From assembly GCA_033875315.1 (NCBI GenBank), contig JANRJG010000014.1, positions 51,166 through 115,165 on the forward strand: a stretch of DNA of 64,000 bases, in the 5' to 3' direction. The DNA comes from Candidatus Methylacidiphilales bacterium. Its GTDB lineage: Bacteria; Verrucomicrobiota; Verrucomicrobiia; Methylacidiphilales; CAZTYG01. The notes beneath the pieces were generated by a model, which did no database searches, had not been told where the DNA came from, and saw only the letters and a list, made by a program, of their open reading frames with translations. The position numbers were made by a program, and so were the translations under genes. Every line of letters begins with the position of its first letter. Position 1 is the stretch's first letter. Below, piece by piece: positions 8,832 through 17,543 of this stretch.

Positions 8832-9242
8832 TCACTGAACCACACCCGCCACCCGGAATCCGAGTTCCCGGAAAAAAGCGGCGACTCGCCCCGGCTGGTC
8901 TCCTTGAATTTCAATTTCCCGTTCACGCACCGTTCCGCCACAACCACAAGTCTTGCGCAGCGCGCGGGCCCACTCGGCCAATTCGGCTTCATCAAGGGTG
9001 TCCTCAAAACCACCGGCCACGACCACCGTCTTGCCCCCTCGCTGGGCAGTCTCCCTGCGCAAAACCACCCGTCCCCGGCGTAGTTTCGCAGGGTCCTGCC
9101 CCTCTTTTTCTTTATCGGGCGCAGGTTCCAGAGTGCTGGGTCCTACTGGCAAACCAGCGGCATCCAACGCGGCAAAAGGGTTGTGGATCGGACCCGGTGT
9201 GGCGTCCAGATGGATTTTTTTCTTCGAGCCTTGTTGAGCCAT
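8832..9242 (-). CDS. SUI1/eIF1-family (YciH-like) translation factor
   Basis: A 136-residue protein. The start MAQQGSKKK is chosen because the upstream extension has no similarity and lies in the next gene. A charged, probably disordered N-terminal half (about 1-65) precedes a SUI1 fold with GKTVVVAGGFEDT, LAEWARALRKTCGCGGTV and REREIEIQGDQPGRVAAFFRELGF. The CGCGGTV and IQGD motifs are diagnostic. Bacterial YciH proteins bind the 30S subunit and influence start-site selection or stress translation. It lies 10 bp downstream of the methyltransferase gene in a three-gene minus-strand run. Confidence 0.9.
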   Translation of the reverse strand: MAQQGSKKKIHLDATPGPIHNPFAALDAAGLPVGPSTLEPAPDKEKEGQDPAKLRRGRVVLRRETAQRGGKTVVVAGGFEDTLDEAELAEWARALRKTCGCGGTVREREIEIQGDQPGRVAAFFRELGFRVAGVVQ

Positions 9243-9252
9243 GCAGGTCCCC

Positions 9253-9996
9253 TCAACCACGCCGCCAGAAGCTGGCCTGGGCGACGCTCCATTGGAATTT
9301 GCGGGCATGTTCACGGATGAGAAAAGGCATCTCCTCGGTTTGCAGCAATTGGAAAGCCGGCTCCATTTCCCTCCGGATGCCATCCAGGGTCGGTGCGTCC
9401 ACCCCACCGAGCCAGCGGTCTTGCGGAGTGAATGCCTCCATCCAGGAACAGGGTGTGGTGATCATGACCACTCCCCCGGCCTCGACCAGGGAGGGCAGCG
9501 CGCGCAGACAGCGCCCGGGATCGGGCAGACGGCACAGCAGATTGGCCAGGAGCACGGCGCCAAACTTGCCCAGACCGGGTGCGGGCGAGCACGCATCCCC
9601 CTGCACAAAACGGGCCCGTTCACGGGGCAGATCCGGCGGGACTTCCGCCACCAAGGCGGTGGTCATCAAACCCTCGTCGAGACGGGGGAAGGGCAGGCGG
9701 CCCGCTTGCGACAATTCAACCGCCGCGGCGATGAACGCGGCCGAGTAATCCAAACCCACGGCCTCGTCCGCCCAGCGCAACGCCTCGAACGTCGAACGTC
9801 CGACCGCGCAGCCCAGATCCAGGAAACGGGCACACCGTCTACCTTCCAATGCCCGGCCCAAGCGGGCCGCACAACGCCCGGGGAAATCCAAGCCGGCCGC
9901 GGGGCCATCGGGCCAGCCTAACACTTCGTCATGGCGTCCGTAATGAAGCAACAGGTATTGCCCCAGAAGCGACGGAGATTCGTAATATCCGTTCAT
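9253..9996 (-). CDS. Stand-alone OvoA C-terminal-type methyltransferase (putative 4-mercaptohistidine N1-methyltransferase)
   Basis: A SAM-dependent class I methyltransferase of 247 residues. It matches the C-terminal domain of OvoA, which methylates the imidazole N1 of 5(4)-thiohistidine in ovothiol synthesis: YYESPSLLGQYLLLHYG at the N-terminus, SAM motif FLDLGCAVGRSTFEALR, GLDYSAAFIAAA, FVQGDACSPAPGLGKF, LLANLLCRLPDP, the TTPCSWMEAFTP/WLGG loop and the C-terminal MPFLIREHARKFQWSVAQASFWRR. The sulfoxide-synthase (DinB/FGE-like) half of OvoA is not present and not elsewhere in the window, so the acceptor must be made by another gene or differ. Its start overlaps the stop of the kinase gene by 4 bp. 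Confidence 0.85.
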   Translation of the reverse strand: MNGYYESPSLLGQYLLLHYGRHDEVLGWPDGPAAGLDFPGRCAARLGRALEGRRCARFLDLGCAVGRSTFEALRWADEAVGLDYSAAFIAAAVELSQAGRLPFPRLDEGLMTTALVAEVPPDLPRERARFVQGDACSPAPGLGKFGAVLLANLLCRLPDPGRCLRALPSLVEAGGVVMITTPCSWMEAFTPQDRWLGGVDAPTLDGIRREMEPAFQLLQTEEMPFLIREHARKFQWSVAQASFWRRG

Positions 9997-11225
9997 CCGC
10001 TCGTGCCAAACAATCCGGGCCCGGGATTGAAGATTTTATCCAAGGTCCGACCCAGGGCCTCCATCGTGAACGGCTTTTCCATGAAGGCAGCGATGCCAAG
10101 ATCCCGCATTTCCTGGGTGATGAGCAGACGCGAGAACCCGCTGGCAACCAGCACCGGCAACTCACACCCCGCTTCGCGCAGGCTCTTCAGGGTTTCCGCC
10201 CCGTTCATGTAGGGCATATTGAGGTCGAGGATGACGCAGGAAAGTTCGTTCCGGTGGACAATGAAACGCTCCACCCCCAAGACGCCGTCGGGCGCGGCGA
10301 CCACCTGATAGCCGATTTTGTTCAGCATTTTGCTGGTGACATCCAGGATCTGGGGATCATCGTCGATCAACAAAACTTTCTTGCCCCGGTCGCTTTCCGT
10401 CCCGTCCGCCGTCGGTTCCGGCGCAGCCACGGGAGTTTCTGCCAACACAGGTGCCGCCGCCTCGGGCTCGACGACAGCCGGCCAGTAGACCTGCACCGCG
10501 GTTCCCTGGCCACGAACACTTTGTACCTGAAGGAACCCATGGTGGGCCCGCACGATGGCCCTGACCACCGCCAACCCCAGACCCATGCCGCCCATGTCCG
10601 GCGTCAGAAAAGGTTCGAACAACTGTTCCACCTGCCGCGCATCCAGGCCAGGTCCGGTATCGCTCACTTCCAGCAACACGTAAGGTCCGGGCCGGGCACC
10701 GGCCGCGTCCGGCAGGGAGGCGAGGAACTCCGCATCAATCTCGACCCTAGCCGTGCGCAGAAGCACCTGGTCCTGGACCTCTCGCAGCGAGGCACAGGCA
10801 TTGATGACCAGATTGATCATCACCTGCCGGATCTGGTTGGGGTGTCCCTCGACGGAGGGCAGGGCGGGTTCGCAGGCGATCTGAAGCGCCACCGGCTTCG
10901 GCAGGCACATGGCCAACAGGGATGCCAGATCGACAATCAAGGTGGAAAAATCAACCAGGATGGTGTCTTCACCGCCCCGGCGGGAATAGTTGACCAATTG
11001 GCGGCAGAATTCCCCCGCCTGCAATGCCGCCAAACGGATCTCGGCCAGCGCCGCCTGGACCCGGAGGTTTTCTCCCGATTCGCTGAATACCGCATCGACG
11101 TTCCCGACGATGAGGGCCAGCTTGTTGTTCAGGTGGTGCGAAACACTGGCCGCCATCAGCCCCAACATTTCCAGCTTCTGGATTTCTTGGAGCTCGGACT
11201 CGCTGCCTGTCGGCTCTTCGACCAT
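9993..11225 (-). CDS. Hybrid sensor histidine kinase with C-terminal receiver domain
   Basis: 410 residues, cytoplasmic with no membrane or PAS domain. A HisKA-like helix pair bears the H-box SVSHHLNNKL (H30), followed by an HATPase_c domain: the N-box is in QVMINLVINAC, the G1 box in VSDTGPGL, then LFEPFLTPDMGGMGLGLAVVRAIV. After an Ala/Pro linker (about 250-285) comes a receiver domain with acidic pair LLIDDD, phospho-acceptor D in VILDLNMPYMNG, and K in FMEKPF. Such soluble hybrid kinases resemble NtrB/CckA-type phosphorelay components. Input signal and output partner are not visible. Its stop is overlapped by the methyltransferase start. Confidence 0.92.
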   Translation of the reverse strand: MVEEPTGSESELQEIQKLEMLGLMAASVSHHLNNKLALIVGNVDAVFSESGENLRVQAALAEIRLAALQAGEFCRQLVNYSRRGGEDTILVDFSTLIVDLASLLAMCLPKPVALQIACEPALPSVEGHPNQIRQVMINLVINACASLREVQDQVLLRTARVEIDAEFLASLPDAAGARPGPYVLLEVSDTGPGLDARQVEQLFEPFLTPDMGGMGLGLAVVRAIVRAHHGFLQVQSVRGQGTAVQVYWPAVVEPEAAAPVLAETPVAAPEPTADGTESDRGKKVLLIDDDPQILDVTSKMLNKIGYQVVAAPDGVLGVERFIVHRNELSCVILDLNMPYMNGAETLKSLREAGCELPVLVASGFSRLLITQEMRDLGIAAFMEKPFTMEALGRTLDKIFNPGPGLFGTSG

Positions 11226-11282
11226 GCTGCGATCATCCGTATTACCGCCCTGACCTGCAAGCGATAACGGACCCGGACGGAA

Positions 11283-12425
11283 TCAGACCGCCAGCAGGCT
11301 GTTCATGTATTCCGCCGGTTGGTAATCCCGGATGAGCACCTGCAACTTCCCTTCCCGGAACATCCGCACCTCGGGCACCGCTATTTCCGGTGTCTTGTGC
11401 GGTGCAAAAAGGATGTCGTCATGGGTGGCATTTTTGGCTTCCTTGAACTTGTCCGGGGTCAGGTGGCCTCCCAAATGGTCGCTCCGGCCGGTGGCCACAT
11501 GGAGGGTGCCGCGCACCTTCTCGTCCTGGATGTCGCGCCCGCTGAACGGGAGGATCTGGGTGCCGAACCCGAGTTCCCCGATCTCACCGGTCATCGGGTC
11601 GTTGATGATCTTGTTCTGGTGGTCGCTGATGGTCTGCAAACTTCCGGCAATCAGACTGGCGTGAATGATGCGGCCGCCGGCAACTTTCATCAGGCCCAGC
11701 GTGCCATCCTCATACTTCATCGGAAAGGCGCCTTCCGCTCCCGTGGGCACGAAGTAGATTTCCCCGGCGGGAAGATTGGCCACATCGGGTTTTTTGCCCC
11801 GGCAGAGGCCGTGGCTCTTCTGTGCCTCTTGTCGGTCCAGGATGAGCTTGAGGGTGTGCTTCGAGCCCTGGACGACAAAGTCAATCTCGACCCAATCCGC
11901 CTTTGTCATACCCAAACGGAGCTTTTCCGCCGTGGCACTGACCTGGTTGTAATCGACCGCAAGCCCGGTCTCCAGGATGACCTTGTTGACCCCGTGCAGG
12001 GTGGCCCCACGGAACCCTATTTTCTTGGCCTGGGCCGTCAGGGGCGCCGTGGCGGAATAGGTGCTGATGCAAAGTACGATGTCATAATTCGGATAAATAT
12101 CCCTCTCCAGACTGAGCTTGCGGCCGTCGGGTGCGTAAGCCTCATCCTTGAGGTCGAGATTGCTTCCCCCGGTGAGTTCGTAAGCATAGAAATCCCCCCC
12201 CTTCAGTCCCAACTCCGCCAGCACCCCGTTCTGCAGGCCCTTGTAAAAGACATCATGGGCGTAACGCTGGATCGTCAGCGCGTCATCCTTCAGAAATCCA
12301 AAATCGATCACTTGCCGGGGGTCGTTCAAGTCGATCAGGATGCAGACCCGCTCGCCTTTTTCGGGCTCGAAGACGGTTTGGAGCAGGCGGCCAAGATTGA
12401 ATTCAGGATAGGTCGGACTGTGCAT
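11283..12425 (-). CDS. M29 aminopeptidase-like protein
   Basis: 380 residues from the ATG giving MHSPTYPEFNLG; AGGAA lies about 12 nt upstream. Segments parallel M29 metallo-aminopeptidases: LPAGEIYFVPTGAEG (compare GEVYSCP in the 56146 gene), IGELGFGTQILPFSG, RGTLHVATGRSDHLGGH and ATHDDILFAP (the histidine-bearing metal strand). The N-terminal part (GERVCILIDLNDP) also matches the family opening. Overall similarity to the window's bona fide M29 enzyme is low and some metal ligands may be lost, so peptidase activity is not certain. It is divergent from an M20 peptidase gene across 100 bp, which suggests shared peptide catabolism. Confidence 0.65.
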   Translation of the reverse strand: MHSPTYPEFNLGRLLQTVFEPEKGERVCILIDLNDPRQVIDFGFLKDDALTIQRYAHDVFYKGLQNGVLAELGLKGGDFYAYELTGGSNLDLKDEAYAPDGRKLSLERDIYPNYDIVLCISTYSATAPLTAQAKKIGFRGATLHGVNKVILETGLAVDYNQVSATAEKLRLGMTKADWVEIDFVVQGSKHTLKLILDRQEAQKSHGLCRGKKPDVANLPAGEIYFVPTGAEGAFPMKYEDGTLGLMKVAGGRIIHASLIAGSLQTISDHQNKIINDPMTGEIGELGFGTQILPFSGRDIQDEKVRGTLHVATGRSDHLGGHLTPDKFKEAKNATHDDILFAPHKTPEIAVPEVRMFREGKLQVLIRDYQPAEYMNSLLAV

Positions 12426-12525
12426 GGGAATATTCCTATTTTCCTTTGACGGTTTGCGGATTGGTTTACGTTGTGGGAGTTCCCCAACTGCTCCACTATT
12501 CCCGATAACCCCGAGATTGCAAACC

Positions 12526-13899
12526 ATGTCACCGTCCACCCCAATCCCCCTGCCCCAACCCGATGCCGCCTCTGTCGAGACCCTCCTCGAATTCCTGCGT
12601 TTCCCGAGCGTCTCCACCGACCCAGCCCGCAAAGCAGACACCGCCGCCTGCGCGGAGTGGGTCGCGGCCCGCCTGCGCCGCTCCGGTCTCGTCACCACCG
12701 TCCACCCCACCCCGGGCCACCCCATCGTCACCGCCCGCACCCTCTACCATCCGGGGCGACGCACCGTGCTCATTTACGGGCACTACGACGTCCAGCCCGC
12801 CGACCCCCTGGAGCTCTGGCACCACGATCCCTTTGAACCCCATATCGAAAACAACATCGTCACCGCCCGTGGCGCCACCGACAATAAAGGCCAGATCCTG
12901 GCCCACATCCTCGGCGTCGAACGCGCCATCGCCTCCGGTCGCGAAATACCCGTCAACCTCATCTTCCTCATCGAGGGCGAAGAAGAAATCGGCAGCCCCA
13001 GCCTCCCGGCATTCCTCCACGAACACCGGGAAAACCTTGCCTGCGACGTCGTGGCCATATCCGACACCGGAATGATCGGCCGGGGCATACCCACCCTCAC
13101 GTATGGCCTCCGCGGCATCAGTTGCCTGGAAATCACCCTCACCGGTCCCGACAAGGACCTCCACTCCGGCATCTACGGCGGCGCCGTGGCCAACCCCATC
13201 ACCGAACTCTCACGGCTCATCGCCACCCTGCATGAACCTTCCGGCCGCATCGCCATCCCCGGGTTCTACGACGACGTCCAACCGCTCGAAGACTGGGAAC
13301 GGGAAGCCTGGGCCCGGCTGCCCCTGGATGAAACCGCGCTCCTGCAATTGACCGGTTCCCCCGCGCCCTTCGGCGAACCCGGGTATTCCACCCTCGAGCG
13401 CACCTGGGCCCGCCCCACGGTCGAATTGAACGGCATCACCGGTGGCTATCAAGGCGAAGGATCTAAAACAGTCCTGCCGAGCCGGGCCTCGGCCAAGTTC
13501 AGTTTCCGGCTCGTCCCCGGACAGGATGCGGAAAAGATCCAGCAACAAGTGGCAGCCCACCTGCGCCGTCACTGCCCGCCCACGGTCACGCTCCACATCG
13601 AACACGGGCACAATGGTGCCCCCTATGCAGTCAACCCCAACGCCGGCTTCGGCAAGGCCGCCCAGACCGCCCTCCGCGACACCTTCGGCGGTGCCGAACC
13701 CGCCCTCATCCGCGAGGGGGGCTCGATCCCCATCGTCACCGATGGATTCAAAAAAATCCTCGGCGTCGACACGCTCCTCCTCGGCCTGGCCCTGCCCGAC
13801 TCACGTTGCCACTCACCCAATGAAAATTTCCCCTTGGAAAACTTCGCCGCCGGTATGGATTTGAACCAACACCTGCTCCGTGCCATCGCGGCCCAATGA
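12526..13899 (+). CDS. M20 family dipeptidase/metallopeptidase
   Basis: A zinc peptidase of 457 residues; the ATG at 12526 (MSPSTPIPLPQPD) is used, as the upstream extension is unrelated. Metal-site motifs of the CNDP/DapE-like M20 group are clear: LIYGHYDVQPADP, ARGATDNKGQIL, LIEGEEEIGSPSL, DLHSGIYGG (dimerisation domain) and the C-terminal CHSPNENFPLENF histidine. There is no signal peptide, so it likely hydrolyses dipeptides in the cytoplasm. It is divergent from the M29-like gene and convergent with the DUF3108 gene. Confidence 0.93.
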   Translation: MSPSTPIPLPQPDAASVETLLEFLRFPSVSTDPARKADTAACAEWVAARLRRSGLVTTVHPTPGHPIVTARTLYHPGRRTVLIYGHYDVQPADPLELWHHDPFEPHIENNIVTARGATDNKGQILAHILGVERAIASGREIPVNLIFLIEGEEEIGSPSLPAFLHEHRENLACDVVAISDTGMIGRGIPTLTYGLRGISCLEITLTGPDKDLHSGIYGGAVANPITELSRLIATLHEPSGRIAIPGFYDDVQPLEDWEREAWARLPLDETALLQLTGSPAPFGEPGYSTLERTWARPTVELNGITGGYQGEGSKTVLPSRASAKFSFRLVPGQDAEKIQQQVAAHLRRHCPPTVTLHIEHGHNGAPYAVNPNAGFGKAAQTALRDTFGGAEPALIREGGSIPIVTDGFKKILGVDTLLLGLALPDSRCHSPNENFPLENFAAGMDLNQHLLRAIAAQ

Positions 13900-13925
13900 T
13901 TCCGCCGTCCAAACCCCACCGGACT

Positions 13926-14684
13926 TCAATCCCGAGGGGCAGGGGCCACGGCTTCAGGAGCGTCGACTCGACTGATCCGGAACGTCCCGTAAACAAAACT
14001 CAACTGTGCGCGTAACGGGCGCAGGCCCTCTTTTTCGACCCAGATCCGCATCCGCAAGGGCTTGTCCGGTAGGTGCCCCTTCCGGTCGGCCATCTCCCGC
14101 ACCACCAAGACCAGGCATGCCCGGTCCGTCCCGTCCGGTCCGGCCACCACTTCATCCTCCACCAATTCGATGTGCACGCGCTTGAGCCGCTGCTCCTCGC
14201 CCACATCCCACTCCCTCACCCTCTCCGCAGTCCAATCCGCCGCCCGTGCCGCAAAAAACATTGAGAGGATGTCCTGGCAATTGTCGTCCGGCAGTTCAAA
14301 AACCTTCTCCTTCTGCTCCAGCAGATTGGTGAAGACCCCCCGCCGCAGGTCCGCATCCAAAACCAGACGGTTGCGCTTTTCACGCCCGCCCTCCTTGCGG
14401 TCCGCTTCCAACCCGTATGACCGTTCCGCCCCGGGCGAAAACCGGGACACCCATCGGCTGCGGATCGGACACAGGGTCTCGACCAGCCCGCGCGATTTCA
14501 ATTCCATCTCCGCCCGCCATCCCTCCGCATCCGGCGTCACCGCCACCACCGCTTCCGCCGCCACCACCATACCCCAATGCACCTCGAAATGCATCGTCTC
14601 CCCCCCGGCCCAGGGTACCACTCCGGCCGGACAAATCCCCGGCACCCACAACACCCATGCCCCCCACCATCCGATCCATTTCAT
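13926..14684 (-). CDS. DUF3108 domain exported protein
   Basis: 252 residues with a signal peptide (MKWIGWWGAWVLWVPGICPAG). The body matches the periplasmic DUF3108 beta-barrel-like family: GETMHFEVHWGMVVAAEA, SRGLVETLCPIRSRW, VFELPDDNCQDILSMFFAAR and PLRMRIWVEKEGLRPLRAQL. Function of the family is unknown; it is usually periplasmic. It is divergent from dnaX across 70 bp and convergent with the M20 peptidase. Confidence 0.8.
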   Translation of the reverse strand: MKWIGWWGAWVLWVPGICPAGVVPWAGGETMHFEVHWGMVVAAEAVVAVTPDAEGWRAEMELKSRGLVETLCPIRSRWVSRFSPGAERSYGLEADRKEGGREKRNRLVLDADLRRGVFTNLLEQKEKVFELPDDNCQDILSMFFAARAADWTAERVREWDVGEEQRLKRVHIELVEDEVVAGPDGTDRACLVLVVREMADRKGHLPDKPLRMRIWVEKEGLRPLRAQLSFVYGTFRISRVDAPEAVAPAPRD

Positions 14685-14754
14685 CTGTGCACTCTGCCTG
14701 TCCGGCGAAAAATAACAGTTTGAATTTCACCCCCCGTGACTATCTTTCTCCGCT

Positions 14755-16458
14755 GTGAGTTATCAGGTCCTCGCCCGCAAATACCGGCCCGCCACCTTCG
14801 CCGAACTCGTCGGACAGGACCATGTCGTGCGCACCCTGCGCAACGCCATCGAAACCGGGCGCATCGCCCATGCCTTCCTCTTCGTCGGTCCCCGCGGCAT
14901 CGGCAAAACCTCCATCGCCCGCATCCTCGCCAAAGCCCTCAATTGCACCGGCGGCCCCAAGGTCGACTTCGACCCCAACGACGAAATCTGCCGCGAGATC
15001 GCCGAGGGCCGCTCGCTCGATGTCATCGAAATCGACGGCGCTTCCAACAACAGTGTTGAACAGATCCGCGAACTCAACGACGCCGTCCGCTTCGGTCCGA
15101 CCCGCGGAAAATTCAAGGTCTACTACATCGACGAGGTCCACATGCTTTCGATCGGGGCCTTCAACGCCCTGCTCAAAACCCTCGAGGAACCCCCGGCCCA
15201 CGCCAAGTTCATCTTCGCCACCACTGAGGCCCACAAGCTCCCCGCCACCATCGTCTCCCGCTGCCAGCGCTTCGACCTCAAGCGCATCTCCGATGCCGAC
15301 CTCGCGCGCCAGCTCCGCATGATCGCCGACAAGGAAAGCATCACCGTCAGCGAGTCCGCCCTCCGCCTCCTCGCCCGCAATGCCGAAGGCGGAATGCGCG
15401 ATGCCGAATCCGCATTCGACCAACTCATCAGCTTCTGCGGAAACAAAATCGAAGAAAAAGACGTCCTGGAAATCTTCGGTCTCACCGGCTCGCGCGAAAT
15501 CTGGGACTTGGCCGAGGCCATCCAGGCCGGCGACGCCGATCTCGCCATCCGCCGCGTCCGCGCCCTCGTCGACCAGGGCAAGGATCTGGTCCGCCTCACG
15601 CAGGAACTCCTCCGCTACCACCGCAACCTCCTCGTCCACGTCGTCTCCCCCGACCTCTCGAAGGCCGAACTCGAAGAAGCCGAACTTCATCACTTCCAGA
15701 ACCTCCAACCCCTGCCCTCGCGCGAACTCCTCCTCGCTTGGATCGACGAGTTGGTACAACTGGAGGAACGCATCCGCTTTGCCCTGGTCAAGGACGTGGT
15801 CTTTGAGATCACCATGGTCCGCCTGGCCGAACAAAAGCAGAAAGTCTCCCTCGAGGCCCTCATCCGCCACCTCACCGGCTCCGCACCGGATACCGCCACC
15901 CCGTCCGTCTCTGCCCCTTCTACCACTCAATCACCCATTCCCTCGTATGTTCCCATCACGCCGGCACCGCCCGAAAAACCGGCTCCAACCTCCACCCCCA
16001 CCCCCGAACCCCCCAAATCCGCCCCCACTCCCCCCTCCGATCCGGCGGCGGCCTGGTCCCGTGTCGCCAGCGGCCTGCGAAGCCGTGATGCCATGCTACG
16101 GCGCGTCTTGGAAAACTGCGAATTTCTGGGCTGCGTGGGCTCCGCCGTCCGCCTGCGCATGACCGCCAGTGCCGCCCTGCTCGAAAACTTCAAGTCCTCT
16201 TCCTCACGCACCACCCTCGAATCCGAGATCAAAAAATGCTTCGACGGCTCGGCCACTCTGCACATGGAATACGTCGAACGCGCGCCCGAACCGTCCCCCG
16301 CCCCGGCACACCCCGCCCAGCCGACCAGCAATGCAACCCCCAGCCCCGCTACGCCCGCCGGGCCACCCAAGGACAAAACCGAGTTCGAAAACGACCCATT
16401 GATCAAAGAAGCCTTGAAAGTTTTCGAAGCCCGGATTGTCGCCCTCAAAGACAATTGA
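14755..16458 (+). CDS. dnaX: DNA polymerase III subunits gamma/tau
   Basis: Clamp-loader ATPase of 567 residues from a GTG start (VSYQVLARKYRP). Walker A is FVGPRGIGKTS (about 45), Walker B region YYIDEVHMLS, sensor 1 ATTEAHKLPATI, and the SRC arginine finger is in VSRCQRF. The zinc module normally has four Cys (C-x8-C-x2-C-x2-C). Here the spacing is kept but the residues are C, D, D, C (LNCTGG...DFDPNDEIC). A Pro/Thr-rich linker (about 380-430) leads to a C-terminal tau-like domain ending in KVFEARIVALKDN. I saw no obvious programmed frameshift site. It heads the dnaX-ybaB-recR run. Confidence 0.96.
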   Translation: MSYQVLARKYRPATFAELVGQDHVVRTLRNAIETGRIAHAFLFVGPRGIGKTSIARILAKALNCTGGPKVDFDPNDEICREIAEGRSLDVIEIDGASNNSVEQIRELNDAVRFGPTRGKFKVYYIDEVHMLSIGAFNALLKTLEEPPAHAKFIFATTEAHKLPATIVSRCQRFDLKRISDADLARQLRMIADKESITVSESALRLLARNAEGGMRDAESAFDQLISFCGNKIEEKDVLEIFGLTGSREIWDLAEAIQAGDADLAIRRVRALVDQGKDLVRLTQELLRYHRNLLVHVVSPDLSKAELEEAELHHFQNLQPLPSRELLLAWIDELVQLEERIRFALVKDVVFEITMVRLAEQKQKVSLEALIRHLTGSAPDTATPSVSAPSTTQSPIPSYVPITPAPPEKPAPTSTPTPEPPKSAPTPPSDPAAAWSRVASGLRSRDAMLRRVLENCEFLGCVGSAVRLRMTASAALLENFKSSSSRTTLESEIKKCFDGSATLHMEYVERAPEPSPAPAHPAQPTSNATPSPATPAGPPKDKTEFENDPLIKEALKVFEARIVALKDN

Positions 16459-16551
16459 ACAGGAGGAAACAGAGATAGCGGAGCGATGCATTCGGTTCGT
16501 GTTTAGACCAGTTCCAATTGCCTTGCTCCGTTTCCTCCGTTAGCTCCTGTT
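16458..16551. repeat. Imperfect palindromic intergenic element, copy 1
   Basis: The dnaX-ybaB spacer starts with AACAGGAGGAAACAGAG (16458-16474) plus ATAGCGGAG, and ends with CTCCGTTTCC/TCCGTTAGCTCCTGTT (16526-16551). The two arms are imperfect reverse complements and could fold into a long stem. The right arm is nearly repeated in the recR-HAD spacer. Confidence 0.65.
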
Positions 16552-16560
16552 AAAAATTTT

Positions 16561-16872
16561 ATGAACATTGCCAAAATGATGAAACAGGCCCAGCAGATGC
16601 AGGCCCAGATGCAAACCGTCCAGGCTGAACTGGCCAAGCGCACATACGAAGCCACCGCCGGCGGCGGCGCCGTCAAGGCCGTGGCCACCGGGGACGGCGA
16701 ACTCCAGTCGCTCACCCTCAGCCCCGACCTGGTCAAGGACGCCGCCAACGACCCCGAGATGCTCCAGGACCTCATCGTCACCGCCATTCGCGAAGCCTCC
16801 GCCAAGGCCAAGACCGATGCCCAGAAAGAAATGGGCAAACTGACCGCCGGCCTCGGACTGCCGGGATTTTAG
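16561..16872 (+). CDS. YbaB/EbfC-family nucleoid-associated protein
   Basis: 103 residues, standard for the family, which binds DNA as a dimer and is typically encoded between dnaX and recR, as here. MNIAKMMKQAQQMQAQMQTVQAEL forms the N-terminal helix, followed by the YEATAGGGAVKAVATGDGELQSLTL sheet and the C-terminal helix (AIREASAKAKTDAQKEMGKLTAGLGLPGF). Role: nucleoid organisation or recombination support alongside RecR (family knowledge). No strong Shine-Dalgarno sequence precedes it; the spacer is the palindromic element. Confidence 0.95.
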   Translation: MNIAKMMKQAQQMQAQMQTVQAELAKRTYEATAGGGAVKAVATGDGELQSLTLSPDLVKDAANDPEMLQDLIVTAIREASAKAKTDAQKEMGKLTAGLGLPGF

Positions 16873-16889
16873 ATTTAGGAAGCAAGGTT

Positions 16890-16923
16890 TAAGATTTTTT
16901 TCCTCCGCATTTCTTAAATCTTA
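16890..16923. repeat. Inverted repeat in the ybaB-recR spacer
   Basis: TAAGATTT (16890-16897) and AAATCTTA (16916-16923) are perfect reverse complements around an 18-nt loop containing a T-run. It is AT-rich rather than terminator-like. Further AATCTCAAATC repeats follow it, so it looks like another dispersed palindromic spacer element. Confidence 0.5.
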
Positions 16924-16943
16924 GATCATTAATCTCAAATCCC

Positions 16944-17543
16944 ATGCTCGACTATCCCCCCAGTCTGCGGAAATTAATCGCCGCGCTGCGGGAGCTTCCC
17001 GGAGTCGGTCCGCGCAGCGCCGAACGCATGGCCCTCCATTTGCTCAAGACCGATCCCGGTCTGCCCGGCCGACTGGCCGAGTCCCTTCTCCAGGCCGCCC
17101 AACACATCCGTCCCTGCACCAAGTCCCGGTTCCTCTCCGAAAACGGCCGCAGCAGCATGTTCGACGACCCCCATCGCGACCCCGCCCTTCTCTGCATCGT
17201 CGAACACGACGCCGATGTCCTGGCCTTTGAGAAAAGCGGTGCCTTCAAGGGGCACTACTTCGTGCTCGGCGGCTGTCTTTCCCCGCTCGACGACATCGGT
17301 CCCGAAGAACTGCACATCCCCGAACTGCTCCGGTGGGTGCGCGGGGACGGGGTCCGGGAGGTGATCCTCGGACTCGGTGCCGACACCAAGGGCGAAACCA
17401 CCAGCCTTTATCTCACCAGGGAATTGAAACAGCTCGGGGTCAAGGTCACCCGGCTGGCCACCGGGGTATCGATCGGCAGTTCCCTCGAATACACCGACGC
17501 TCTCACCCTCACCCACGCCCTCCAGGACCGGAAGGAACTTTGA
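16944..17543 (+). CDS. recR: Recombination protein RecR with degenerate zinc finger
   Basis: 199 residues. RecR loads RecA at gaps together with RecF/RecO. The N-terminal helix-hairpin-helix LPGVGPRSAERMALHLL, the Toprim domain (LLCIVEHDADVLAFEKSG, HYFVLGGCLSPLDDIGP, EVILGLGADTKGETTSLYL) and the C-terminal VTRLATGVSIGSSLEYTDALTL are all clear. The Cys4 finger is largely lost: the usual C-x2-C...C-x2-C reads PCTKSRF...GRSSMFDDPHRD, leaving one of four cysteines. Length and flanks are normal, so this is a zinc-free variant rather than a pseudogene. ATG at 16944 has no visible Shine-Dalgarno sequence. Confidence 0.95.
   Translation: MLDYPPSLRKLIAALRELPGVGPRSAERMALHLLKTDPGLPGRLAESLLQAAQHIRPCTKSRFLSENGRSSMFDDPHRDPALLCIVEHDADVLAFEKSGAFKGHYFVLGGCLSPLDDIGPEELHIPELLRWVRGDGVREVILGLGADTKGETTSLYLTRELKQLGVKVTRLATGVSIGSSLEYTDALTLTHALQDRKEL

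Noticed and set aside
15445..15465. A-rich tract in dnaX as a gamma-subunit frameshift site
   Set aside because: The run does not fit the A-AAA-AAG slippery heptamer with a downstream stem.
14740..15930. A 396-codon open frame antisense to dnaX
   Set aside because: Composition is acidic and repetitive and dnaX is unmistakable on the other strand.
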